Source of the DNA: Psychrobacter sp. UBA6766
GTDB taxonomy: Bacteria; Pseudomonadota; Gammaproteobacteria; Pseudomonadales; Moraxellaceae
Length of the DNA stretch: 42,688 bases
Reading direction: 5' to 3'
NCBI RefSeq assembly: GCF_002453355.1
Contig: NZ_DKGQ01000004.1
Location: 234,301 to 276,988, forward strand
In this document: one piece after another, positions 6,924 to 15,282 of the stretch
Layout of the letters: the number at the start of each line of letters is the position of its first letter
How positions within the stretch are numbered: the stretch's first letter is position 1
Notes under the pieces: model-generated
What the model saw: the letters and a program-made list of their open reading frames with translations, nothing else
The model's database searches: none
What the model was told of the DNA's origin: nothing
Made by a program: the position numbers and the translations under genes

Positions 6924-7685
6924 TTATTTTTGACGGGCCACATCCGCTTGTAGCGCTGGCGGCAAGTCTAATACCGTAAGCTCACTATCTACCAGATGTT
7001 CTGGGCGGGCAACGACCAAAGCCTTAAAGCCTTTACCATTAATATCGTCATCAGCAATCGCATTGACCACCTGAATCTTCTCTAGCTTATCACCTGCGGC
7101 TGGCGCATCACCTGTGCCGCTAACATAATGTAAAAACGCTTTCGGCGCGGCTTTAAAGTAAATACGGGCAATGACCTCTTGACCGAGATAGCAACCTTTA
7201 TCATAGTCCATGCCGCCGCGCTGATGCAGACGCAGCTCTTGCGGCTGAAACTCGCCTCGTGTGTCCGCTACTATCCAATAGTTACCTATTGCGAGACTTG
7301 CCTGCGTCCACGCTTGGGTGTCCGCTGGCGTATGATGTTCCTCTTTATGGCTAAAAGTTGGCACTTCATCCAGTACGCAAGGATAAATTGGCACTGGCGC
7401 ACTGGTATCAAATTTTGAAAAGGCGCCGAACTTTTTCAAATGCGCTTGAAAAGCCTCCGCACAATCGGCACTAAGAACCACATCAAAATGCTTTTCGTCT
7501 TGTTTTTTTATCCATAAACCAAAATCAATGCGACCTTTTAAATTGCTAAGCGCTGTCGCTTGATAGCTAAGCCCGAGTTTAGTGACATCAGAGGTGAGCT
7601 GACCTTGTAGAAATTTCTCCGCATCTTCACCTTGAATGGTGAGTTGAACAAATTGTGGTAATGTTGATAAGCTTGATTGAGTCAT
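6924..7685 (-). CDS. ygfZ: Folate-binding protein YgfZ
   Basis: A 253-residue protein related to the T-protein of the glycine cleavage system, with the YgfZ motif KGCYLGQEVIAR (K-G-C-Y-x-G-Q-E), whose cysteine is needed for function in E. coli. YgfZ binds folate and supports the assembly or repair of certain iron-sulfur enzymes, including the tRNA-modifying MiaB. The N-terminal segment VQLTIQGEDAEKFLQGQLTS is also typical. The start has an AGGAC site about 9 nt upstream. The dadA-like gene follows 56 bp downstream. Length is somewhat below that of E. coli YgfZ. Confidence 0.92.
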   Translation of the reverse strand: MTQSSLSTLPQFVQLTIQGEDAEKFLQGQLTSDVTKLGLSYQATALSNLKGRIDFGLWIKKQDEKHFDVVLSADCAEAFQAHLKKFGAFSKFDTSAPVPIYPCVLDEVPTFSHKEEHHTPADTQAWTQASLAIGNYWIVADTRGEFQPQELRLHQRGGMDYDKGCYLGQEVIARIYFKAAPKAFLHYVSGTGDAPAAGDKLEKIQVVNAIADDDINGKGFKALVVARPEHLVDSELTVLDLPPALQADVARQK

Positions 7686-7982
7686 TGTTATTGTCCTATT
7701 TATCAGTCGCTATAGCCTCAGATATTAGGGTTAATACTGAGTTATTAAAGTAGTTATTGAGGTTTTTCCCATTTAAAACGAATGGCTATCAAATTAAATT
7801 CAGTTAAAGCAGAGTACCACAAAACACCGTACGATAAAAAACGTGCGCTCTAAGGTACGAGTGAATGTATCAATTAGTCACAGTACCGCGTTTACAGCCG
7901 AAGCGATTGGTTAAAGCTGGCGAGTTACGGTACAATGTTAGCGTTAGAATACACCCAATTTATCACGGCTGACGAGGAAATT

Positions 7983-8336
7983 ATGAGCTTACCCAATTGC
8001 CCAAAATGCGATGCTGATTATACGTACGAAGACAGTGCGCTGCTGGTATGTCCCATGTGCGCTCATGAGTGGACCGCAGCTGAGAACGATTTGGCGCAAA
8101 CTGAAGACCAAGATGCGGTCATTCGTGATGCGGTCGGTAACAAGCTGCAAGATGGCGATACTGTCACCGTGATTAAAGACTTAAAGGTCAAAGGTTCATC
8201 AACCATTATCAAAGTCGGCACCAAAGCAAAAGGAATTCGCCTGCTGCCGGACGCTTCTGATGGTCATGATATCGACTGTAAACTTGATGGCTTTGGCCCA
8301 ATGAAACTGAAATCGTCAGTGGTTAAGAAAGCCTAA
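7983..8336 (+). CDS. yjdM: PhnA/YjdM-family zinc-ribbon protein
   Basis: A 117-residue protein with an N-terminal zinc ribbon, CPKCDADYTYEDSALLVCPMCAHEW (two CxxC pairs), and a C-terminal PhnA domain, DAVGNKLQDGDTVTVIKDLKVKGSS. Despite the PhnA name, the family is not shown to cleave phosphonates in most bacteria and its role is unclear. The frame is open from 7935, but the ATG at 7983 is preceded by GAGGA and matches the family start (MSLPNCPKC). It ends 46 bp before hemL on the same strand and is probably cotranscribed with it, although no functional tie to haem synthesis is known. Confidence 0.9.
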   Translation: MSLPNCPKCDADYTYEDSALLVCPMCAHEWTAAENDLAQTEDQDAVIRDAVGNKLQDGDTVTVIKDLKVKGSSTIIKVGTKAKGIRLLPDASDGHDIDCKLDGFGPMKLKSSVVKKA

Positions 8337-8382
8337 CGTATTATTAATAAAATAAGATCGAATGAATAAGTAGAGAATAATT

Positions 8383-9684
8383 ATGAGTACTAAAAATGAA
8401 CAACTCTTTGCGCAAGCACGCAAGCATATTCCTGGTGGCGTAAACTCGCCCGTCCGCGCCTTCGCTGGCGTTGGTGGGACGCCTATTTTTGTGCACCGCG
8501 CTAACGGTAGCAAGATTTACGACACCGAAGACAATGCTTATATCGATTATGTTGGCTCTTGGGGTCCCATGATTTTGGGTCATGCGCATCCAAAAGTGAT
8601 CGATGCCGTTAAAAAAGCCGCTGATGATGGTTTGAGTTTCGGGACGCCAACGCCGTTTGAAACCACTGTCGCCGATAAGATTTGCGACATTGTTCCAAGC
8701 GTTGAGATGATTCGGATGACAAGCTCTGGCACAGAAGCGACCATGAGCGCGATACGTTTGGCGCGCGGGTTTACTGAGCGTGACAAAATTGTCAAATTTG
8801 AAGGCTGCTACCATGGTCATTCAGACAGCTTATTGGTAAAAGCGGGTTCAGGCATGCTCGATATTGGCGAGCCAACATCAAAAGGCGTGCCAGCCGATTT
8901 TGCTAAACATACGATTACCATTCCTTATAATAATCCACAAGCAATTAAAGAGTGCTTTGAGAAATGGGGTAGTGAGATTGCTTGCGTGATTGTGGAACCT
9001 ATCGCTGGCAACATGAATATGGTCATTCCAACCCAAGAGTTCCATGATACCTTGCGCGAGCAATGTACCGCTAATGGTGCGGTATTGATTTTTGATGAAG
9101 TGATGACCGGTTTTCGCGTTGGACTGGGCGGCGCGCAAGCACATTTTGGTATTGATCCTGATTTGACCTGTTTTGGTAAAATTATCGGTGCTGGTTTACC
9201 GGTTGGTGCTTTCGGTGGCAAAAAAGAAGTCATGTCTTGTATCGCGCCACTTGGCGGCGTTTATCAGGCGGGTACGTTATCAGGAAACCCGCTGGCAATG
9301 CGTGCGGGTATCGCTATGTTTGAAGATTTAACCGTTGATGGTTTTTATGACGAACTATCTGCGAAAGTAGATAAGCTGGTTGATGGTATCCAAGCGGCGG
9401 CAGACAAGCATGGTATCAATCTGCGCACCAATAAATTGGGCGGTATGTTTGGGATGTTCTTTGTTAAAGACGCCGTAACGAGTGTACCGCAAAATTTCGA
9501 TGACGTGACAGAATGCGATATGAAGGTGTTTAATACCTTCTTCCATGGCATGCTAGAGCGCGGTATTTATCTTGCGCCATCTGCCTATGAAGCAGGCTTT
9601 ATGTCAATCAAACATAGCGATACAGATATTGACGCTTCTATCAAGGCAGCTGATGAGATTTTTGCTGAAATGGCGAAAGCGTAA
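8383..9684 (+). CDS. hemL: Glutamate-1-semialdehyde 2,1-aminomutase
   Basis: A 433-residue PLP enzyme that turns glutamate-1-semialdehyde into 5-aminolevulinate, the second step of the C5 haem pathway. The match is end to end: PGGVNSPVRAF near the N-terminus, SSGTEATMSAIRLARG for cofactor phosphate binding, GCYHGHSDSLL, IFDEVMTGFRV, and FGKIIGAGLPVGAFGG with Lys266 as the PLP lysine. The partner enzyme, hemA, is at 30261 in the same window but not in the same operon. A terminator follows at 9754-9786. Several long frames on the opposite strand within this gene are shadows. Confidence 0.97.
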   Translation: MSTKNEQLFAQARKHIPGGVNSPVRAFAGVGGTPIFVHRANGSKIYDTEDNAYIDYVGSWGPMILGHAHPKVIDAVKKAADDGLSFGTPTPFETTVADKICDIVPSVEMIRMTSSGTEATMSAIRLARGFTERDKIVKFEGCYHGHSDSLLVKAGSGMLDIGEPTSKGVPADFAKHTITIPYNNPQAIKECFEKWGSEIACVIVEPIAGNMNMVIPTQEFHDTLREQCTANGAVLIFDEVMTGFRVGLGGAQAHFGIDPDLTCFGKIIGAGLPVGAFGGKKEVMSCIAPLGGVYQAGTLSGNPLAMRAGIAMFEDLTVDGFYDELSAKVDKLVDGIQAAADKHGINLRTNKLGGMFGMFFVKDAVTSVPQNFDDVTECDMKVFNTFFHGMLERGIYLAPSAYEAGFMSIKHSDTDIDASIKAADEIFAEMAKA

Positions 9685-9753
9685 TTCATTTAGTTAAAAC
9701 TATTTGTCTAAAATTTAAAGTCTAATGTTCTTTAGAATTCGTATATGCAACAT

Positions 9754-9786
9754 AAAAACCAGCATGATTAAGGTGCTGGTTTTTTG
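9754..9786 (+). terminator. Terminator after hemL
   Basis: AAACCAGCA and TGCTGGTTT form a 9-bp stem with a 9-base loop, followed by a T-run. Confidence 0.85.
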
Positions 9787-9933
9787 TGCTTGCGTATTAA
9801 TAAATAGTAGAAGTTCTTCAGGCTTGAAAATAATCTATAACCTAAAAGTGTGCTTGTTCTAGAGTCTATAATACAACGACTAATTTGTGCTATTCTGAGA
9901 GCACCAATCACGTTTTAGCAAGGATGCAATTTG

Positions 9934-11664
9934 ATGGATAATAGCTTTGAAAATAATGCACCAAGTACCCGTGTTCCGCCATTATGGCAGCGGGCTTACG
10001 AGCAATATGGCTTAGAAAATGATTTGGATGTGTTAATCGGAAAGGAAAATTTACTCGATTTATTGCAACCAAAAATTGATCAGCACAGTAGCGCTATTGC
10101 TTTTAGTATGGGCGCTGCCACCTTGACTTTTGACCAGTTAGATGTTGCAAGTCGCCGCTTTGCTGCTTTTTTACAAGCAAAAAATATTCAAAAGGGCGAC
10201 CGTATTGCCGTGCAATTGCCAAATATATTGCAATATGCTGTGGTACTGCTTGGTTGTCTTCGAGCAGGGATAGTGTTGGTAAACGTCAATCCGATGTATA
10301 CCCAGTATGAATTGGCGCATCAGCTGATAGATTCTCAAGCGTGTGGCTTGATAATTCTCGATGGTATGTCGGCAGCTTTCGATAAATTGGATGATGAGGT
10401 TAAAGCGCAACTGTCCTTAGTCGTACATTGTTCTATCAATCCGAGTGCTGAGGCTGCCGATAACGATATCGCTGTGCTTAATAATATTCATCGTTCAACA
10501 GAAAATGATGGCGGAAATGAGCTTACAGTTGCAAAATCTCATCAAGAACGTTATGTCAGCTTTGCCCATATTATGCAATCGTATCATGCGGATCAGTTTC
10601 AGCAACCGACCATCATGCGCGAAGACTTGGCGTTACTGCAATATACAGGCGGCACAACGGGTAAGCCAAAAGGCGCGATGCTCACGCACTACAATTTGAT
10701 GGCCAATATTTGTCAATGCTACGCGATGTTTGGCACCGTTGTTGAAGCAGGTCGCAGCGAGCAGATTAAGATACTCAACCCTTTACCGCTCTATCATATT
10801 TTTTCTTTCACGGTTTGCGGCTTACTAGGAATTTATGGCGGCTGGGAAGATATATTGATCACCAATCCGCGCGATATCGATGGCTTAGTGAATAGCATTG
10901 AACAGCATCAACCGCATGTGATTCCTTCGGTCAATACGCTATTTAATGGCATGCTCCATCATCCAGAATTCGCCGAGCTTGATTTTAGTCGCTTGGCATT
11001 ATCCATCGGCGGTGGCACGGCGATTATCAAAGCAGTATCTGACCGATGGCAGCGCGTCACGGGCATGATTATTAACGAAGGTTATGGCATGTCAGAGACT
11101 TCACCGGTTATTTCATTTAATCCACCAGGGATAGATAGCTTTAATGGCAGCGTCGGTTTACCTTTAGCTATGATGGACATCAAAATTATTGATGAGCAGG
11201 GAGCAGACTGTGCTATTGGCGTACCCGGGGAGGTCGGCATTAAAGGACCGCAAGTGATGCAAGGTTATTGGGGTTTGGATAATTCAGACACCTTTACCGA
11301 TGATGGGTATTTTAAGTCCGGTGACATCGGTATGTTAGATGAAAAGGGCTTTTTGACATTGATTGATCGTAAAAAAGACATGATACTGGTTTCAGGTTTT
11401 AATGTTTATCCGAATGAGGTGGAAGCGGCGCTGACAGAGCATCGTAAAGTGCTTGAGGTGGCCGTTGTTGGCATTGAAGATGCGCACAGTGGCGAAGTAC
11501 CAAAAGCATTTGTGGTTAAAAAAGATCCCAGCTTAACGGCTGAAGAGTTGGCCGCGTTTGCCAAAGAGCGTTTGACGGGGTATAAGCGGCCACAAGCTTA
11601 CGCCTTTATCGATGAGTTACCCAAGACTGCTGTGGGTAAAATACTTCGTAAGTCTTTGCGCTAG
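9934..11664 (+). CDS. Long-chain fatty acid-CoA ligase (FadD-like)
   Basis: A 576-residue AMP-forming acyl-CoA synthetase. Seen in order: the ATP-phosphate loop YTGGTTGKPKGAMLTH (about residue 235), the A5 motif GYGMSETSP, GYFKSGDIGMLDEKGFLTLIDRKKDM in the hinge, SGFNVYPNEVE, and the catalytic-lysine region KTAVGKILRKSLR at the C-terminus. It activates free fatty acids to acyl-CoA for beta-oxidation or lipid synthesis at the cytoplasmic face of the membrane. The resemblance to E. coli FadD is strong, but paralogues are common in this group, so the exact chain length is uncertain. A TTG at 9931 directly precedes the ATG at 9934; AAGGA at about 9920 can serve either. It is a single-gene unit with a terminator at 11701. 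Confidence 0.92.
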   Translation: MDNSFENNAPSTRVPPLWQRAYEQYGLENDLDVLIGKENLLDLLQPKIDQHSSAIAFSMGAATLTFDQLDVASRRFAAFLQAKNIQKGDRIAVQLPNILQYAVVLLGCLRAGIVLVNVNPMYTQYELAHQLIDSQACGLIILDGMSAAFDKLDDEVKAQLSLVVHCSINPSAEAADNDIAVLNNIHRSTENDGGNELTVAKSHQERYVSFAHIMQSYHADQFQQPTIMREDLALLQYTGGTTGKPKGAMLTHYNLMANICQCYAMFGTVVEAGRSEQIKILNPLPLYHIFSFTVCGLLGIYGGWEDILITNPRDIDGLVNSIEQHQPHVIPSVNTLFNGMLHHPEFAELDFSRLALSIGGGTAIIKAVSDRWQRVTGMIINEGYGMSETSPVISFNPPGIDSFNGSVGLPLAMMDIKIIDEQGADCAIGVPGEVGIKGPQVMQGYWGLDNSDTFTDDGYFKSGDIGMLDEKGFLTLIDRKKDMILVSGFNVYPNEVEAALTEHRKVLEVAVVGIEDAHSGEVPKAFVVKKDPSLTAEELAAFAKERLTGYKRPQAYAFIDELPKTAVGKILRKSLR

Positions 11665-11700
11665 ATAGCTATTAAATAGTAGATGTTTAATAAGAACATA

Positions 11701-11740
11701 AAAAACTGGGCGAGTGTCTTAAACTGGCCCAGTTTTTATT
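11701..11740. terminator. Bidirectional terminator between acyl-CoA synthetase and DUF962 gene
   Basis: AAAAACTGGGC (11701-11711) pairs with GCCCAGTTTTT (11727-11737). A-runs before and T-runs after make it work on both strands, ending the two convergent genes. Confidence 0.85.
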
Positions 11741-11763
11741 TTGTCTGTTTATTATCCATATTT

Positions 11764-12171
11764 TTAACGCGCTTTATCGAACTTACGGTCTTTTAAACTC
11801 AAATTACCGCGGAGCACATCGGTGAACATACGAATATCGCCAGCGAAGCTTTGTAGTGGATATTTAAAAGTGGCAGGTTTATTTTTTTCAAAGAAAAAAT
11901 GTCCAACCCACGCACAGGCATATCCTGCGGCAATGCCTTTAAGTAGCGGCTTTACTGAACGACTTTTAACGGATTTTGCTAATCCTAACAAGCCAAAACT
12001 ACTTCCCGCAAAATGTAGGCGGCGGCAGGCCATGTTTTGGTGCTCCTGTAGATAAAAATCATAAAACTTCTGCTCAGTTGGGCTATTGGTTGCTGCCATT
12101 TCTTGATTAGCGTTAGGTTTCGTTTGCGGATCAGCATTTTTAACGGTGTTTTTGGTGGCAGTTCGGTTCAT
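11764..12171 (-). CDS. DUF962 (Mpo1-like) protein
   Basis: A 135-residue protein. After a polar N-terminal tail of about 30 residues come FYLQEHQNMACRRLHFAGSS and AWVGHFFFEKNKPATFKYPLQSFAGDIRMF, the conserved EH, RxxH, GHxxxExNxPAT and D elements of DUF962. The yeast member Mpo1 is an iron-dependent dioxygenase acting on 2-hydroxy fatty acids; whether bacterial members do this is not settled, but the conserved histidines are present here. One or two weak membrane segments are likely (FGLLGLAK and GIAAGYACAWVGHFFF). The gene is convergent with the acyl-CoA synthetase and shares its terminator. Confidence 0.85.
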   Translation of the reverse strand: MNRTATKNTVKNADPQTKPNANQEMAATNSPTEQKFYDFYLQEHQNMACRRLHFAGSSFGLLGLAKSVKSRSVKPLLKGIAAGYACAWVGHFFFEKNKPATFKYPLQSFAGDIRMFTDVLRGNLSLKDRKFDKAR

Positions 12172-12532
12172 TTTTTGGCTTCCTTGTAGGCGATGTGCTT
12201 TTATCTATCCGTGAGATGGCTTTTATAAAAGGTTTTTTAATGCAGAAAATAGATACTTCCGTTATTAAATAATAAATAAGTGCTTGTTCTTTATTATAAT
12301 ATTTCTAATTTTAATGTAGCAAATCAATATTGGTAATACAAGGGGTAGAAACTGACTCTGGGTTTCTTATTAATAGCTGATTAAGTAAGGTTTAAGACCG
12401 ATAGCCTCTGACTTGATAGGAATTGGCATAAATGCTTTAATGGCAAAAATTGCGCTATAATTGCGGCACATTTAAATGTGCAAAACTCTTTCGATATATT
12501 CTCTTCTTATCTGATACGGTACAACTTCTCTT
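12172..12532. other. Intergenic region with divergent promoters and a perfect palindrome
   Basis: About 360 bases between the divergent DUF962 and ppx genes. A TATAAT at 12456-12461 lacks a recognisable -35. The perfect 16-bp palindrome GCACATTTAAATGTGC follows at 12466-12481, at the expected start of transcription for ppx. No small gene was found. Confidence 0.5.
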
Positions 12533-14059
12533 ATGCCTAAAGACTACCTAAAAAACCCACCACTCGCCGAAGATGAAATGATGGCAGCCATTGATATTGG
12601 TTCCAACAGTTTTCACCTAGCCATTGCTCGTCTGGATCATGGCGAAGTGCGAAAAGTGGTGTCTATGTCTGAAAAGGTGCAGCTTGCTGCAGGACTCGAT
12701 GAGAATAATATCTTGGGTGCGGCGGCTGAAAAGCGCGGTCTAGAATGTCTAAGTCGCTTTGTGGCACGTTTAGATTCAGTGCCGCCCGAGCGTATCCGTG
12801 TGGTCGCAACCAACGCCCTGCGTCAAGCCAAAAACGCCAATGATTTTATCAATCGTGCCAATAAAATTTTACCGAAACCCATCGAAATCATCGCAGGCCG
12901 AGAAGAAGCTCGCTTGATTTATTTGGGCGTGTCACACACCAACGCCAGTAGTGATAAGCGTTTGGTTATTGATATCGGTGGTGGTTCGACAGAGTTTATC
13001 ATTGGTAAAGAGTTCGATCCGTTATTGACTGAAAGCTTACAGATGGGCTGTGTCGCCTTTACCCAGAAGTATTTTGCCGATGGATTGATTACCAAAGAAG
13101 CCTTTAATAATGCCATCTCGAGCGCGCGAAAAGAGGTGCTGGCGATTAATGGACGCTATCAAAAAACCGGCTGGAGTAGTGTTGTAGGCTCGAGTGGAAC
13201 GATCAAAGCAGTTCGCAATGTTCTGGTGTCAAAAGGCTGGGCGGATGAGCAAGAGCGCATTACTTATAAAGGTGTCAAAAAGTTAGAAAAATTATTACTT
13301 AAAATTGGCAACGTGGACGATATTGATTTAGAAGGCGTCAAAGAACACCGTAAAGCCGTCTTTCCAGCGGGCGTTGCGGTGCTACGTGCGGTGATGAAAG
13401 TATTGGGCATCGAGACCATGGTTTACTCGGATGGCGCGCTACGTGAGGGCGTCATGTACGATATGCTAGGACGCTTTGCCAGCGAAGATGTGCGTGATCG
13501 TAGTGTCTTAGCATTGATTAAACGCTACTCTGGCGATAAAAAACAGGCAAAACAAGTGGTCAAAACCAGCCGCAGCTTATTTGAGCAAGTTCAAGAAAAA
13601 CTTGGACTTAGTACAGAAGATGGTGATTTACTTAGACGTGCGGCTTCTTTGCATGAAATAGGCTTGGCAATTGCGCACAGTGGTTACCATAAACACAGTG
13701 CGTATTTGGTCGAATACTCTGACATTCCAGGATTTTCGCAGGTTGATCAAAAGCGTATGGCGCAGTTGATGCTCAATCATCGCCGTAAGCTCAAAGCTGA
13801 TATGTTAGAGCAAACTTGTGTGATTGGTGGCGATTCGCTCGTTTATCTGTGTTTACTGCTACGATTGGCAGTACTGGCGCACCACAGCCGGAGCGAGTAT
13901 GAATTACCAAAATTGGCGCTAAAAGTGATCGACAATAACCGTTGGCAAATTACGATGGGCGACAGTAGTGAGCATTATGCTTTCTTATTGTCAGACCTGC
14001 ACACTGAGATTGAGCAGTTCGCTAAGTGGGGCGTAAAACTAAGCGTGGTTGAGGCGTAA
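12533..14059 (+). CDS. ppx: Exopolyphosphatase (Ppx/GppA family)
   Basis: A 508-residue protein of the sugar-kinase/actin-like Ppx-GppA family. The first phosphate loop is AAIDIGSNSFHLAIARL (about residue 19 on), then VVATNALRQAKN, the second loop VIDIGGGSTEFIIG, VGSSGTIKA, and a C-terminal HD-like helical domain (LHEIGLAIAHSGYHKHSAYLV) as in full-length Ppx. It releases phosphate from the ends of inorganic polyphosphate. A GppA (pppGpp hydrolase) role cannot be fully excluded. No clear ribosome-binding site precedes the ATG at 12533; an ATG at 12572 would give a protein starting just before the phosphate loop. No ppk gene is beside it. Confidence 0.92.
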   Translation: MPKDYLKNPPLAEDEMMAAIDIGSNSFHLAIARLDHGEVRKVVSMSEKVQLAAGLDENNILGAAAEKRGLECLSRFVARLDSVPPERIRVVATNALRQAKNANDFINRANKILPKPIEIIAGREEARLIYLGVSHTNASSDKRLVIDIGGGSTEFIIGKEFDPLLTESLQMGCVAFTQKYFADGLITKEAFNNAISSARKEVLAINGRYQKTGWSSVVGSSGTIKAVRNVLVSKGWADEQERITYKGVKKLEKLLLKIGNVDDIDLEGVKEHRKAVFPAGVAVLRAVMKVLGIETMVYSDGALREGVMYDMLGRFASEDVRDRSVLALIKRYSGDKKQAKQVVKTSRSLFEQVQEKLGLSTEDGDLLRRAASLHEIGLAIAHSGYHKHSAYLVEYSDIPGFSQVDQKRMAQLMLNHRRKLKADMLEQTCVIGGDSLVYLCLLLRLAVLAHHSRSEYELPKLALKVIDNNRWQITMGDSSEHYAFLLSDLHTEIEQFAKWGVKLSVVEA

Positions 14060-14313
14060 ACCCATTGGGCGCTAACGCTGCTTCTTAACAACGGGACTTA
14101 ACACTGAGTCGTTACTATTGTAATAATGGCGCTACAGATTAACGTAACAAAAGCGGCGTTGTTAGTAATGCCATGCCATTTAAGATGTGCTACTATAGCT
14201 TCTATTGAGTTTACAACTGTACTTTCATTATCGATAAGTTGATAACCGTATCAACCAACAGTGCCATTACTAAACATGACTACATTATATAAAATTATGA
14301 AAGGGAAGCGTCT

Positions 14314-15117
14314 ATGAGTACCGTCTGGGATAGCGTTCAGCTTGCACGGCATGCCAAACGTCCATTATTTATGGACTATGTCAATCAGCTGTTTACCGAA
14401 TTTGATGAGTTGCATGGCGACCGTGCTTATGCAGATGATAAGGCCATTCTTGGCGGATTAGCGCGTCTTGACGGTATGCCAGTGATGGTAATTGGTCAAC
14501 ATCGTGGCCGCAGCACGCGCGAGCGTATCGCTCATAATTTTGGAATGGCAAACCCTGAAGGTTACCGCAAAGTGATTCGTTTGGTCAAAATGGCAGAGCG
14601 TTTTAATATTCCAGTCATGACCTTTATCGATACCCAAGGTGCTTATCCTGGTATTGGTGCAGAAGAGCGCGGTCAAGCGCAAGCCATCGCCGAAAGTATT
14701 GCGGTATTTTCGAGTCTAAAAGTTCCCGTTATCGTCACTATTATCGGTGAAGGCGGATCAGGTGGTGCACTGGCGATTGGCGTTGGCGACAAAGTAAATA
14801 TGCTACAAAACAGTATTTATTCTGTCATTTCTCCTGAAGGCTGCGCCTCTATCTTGTGGAAAACCGCTGAAAAAGCCCAAGATGCCAGCGAAGCATTGAA
14901 ACTAAATGCGATTAACCTTTATCAAATGGGCCTAATTGACGCAGTTATCGACGAAGGTGAGGGCGCTCATCTTCAGCCACAGCCTGTAATGACTGCGCTA
15001 AAAGCTTTAATCCTAGAGCAATTGGATGAGCTTAAAGACATGGATGCGCATGAGCGCTGTGAGCGGCGTTATGAGAAATTGAAATCCTTTAATTCAGAAG
15101 TGATGTTGCCTTGCTAG
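14314..15117 (+). CDS. accA: Acetyl-CoA carboxylase carboxyltransferase subunit alpha
   Basis: A 267-residue subunit that, with AccD, moves the carboxyl group from biotin-BCCP to acetyl-CoA in the first step of fatty acid synthesis. Clear motifs are FDELHGDRAYADDKAI, NFGMANPEGYRK, IGEGGSGGALAIGVGD and SVISPEGCASILWK. Compared with E. coli AccA (319 residues) the N-terminal segment of roughly 50 residues is absent, and the usual FIDTPGAYPG reads FIDTQGAYPG. Both traits resemble Acinetobacter-type AccA, so this is a lineage feature and not a truncation. The start has a GGGAAG site. A terminator follows at 15185. Confidence 0.96.
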   Translation: MSTVWDSVQLARHAKRPLFMDYVNQLFTEFDELHGDRAYADDKAILGGLARLDGMPVMVIGQHRGRSTRERIAHNFGMANPEGYRKVIRLVKMAERFNIPVMTFIDTQGAYPGIGAEERGQAQAIAESIAVFSSLKVPVIVTIIGEGGSGGALAIGVGDKVNMLQNSIYSVISPEGCASILWKTAEKAQDASEALKLNAINLYQMGLIDAVIDEGEGAHLQPQPVMTALKALILEQLDELKDMDAHERCERRYEKLKSFNSEVMLPC

Positions 15118-15184
15118 CAATTTCTATTGCTCGCTTGCTGGAGCTTAGCTTTTAATATTATAGATTTACGCTTAATGCTAAAAT

Positions 15185-15216
15185 AAAAACGTGTCATTTT
15201 ATGGCGCGTTTTTTTG
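15185..15216 (+). terminator. Terminator after accA
   Basis: AACGTGTCA pairs with TGGCGCGTT (two G-T pairs), with loop TTTTA and a run of seven T after it. Confidence 0.8.
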
Positions 15217-15282
15217 TGCCGTTTCTTTCATACGTTTATTGACTTATACGTAAATTTAGCCAACCAATAAATAAGATTGATT

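Noticed and set aside
8316..9551. Several minus-strand frames inside hemL
   Set aside because: Shadows of a highly conserved coding gene; none has a start signal or known family.
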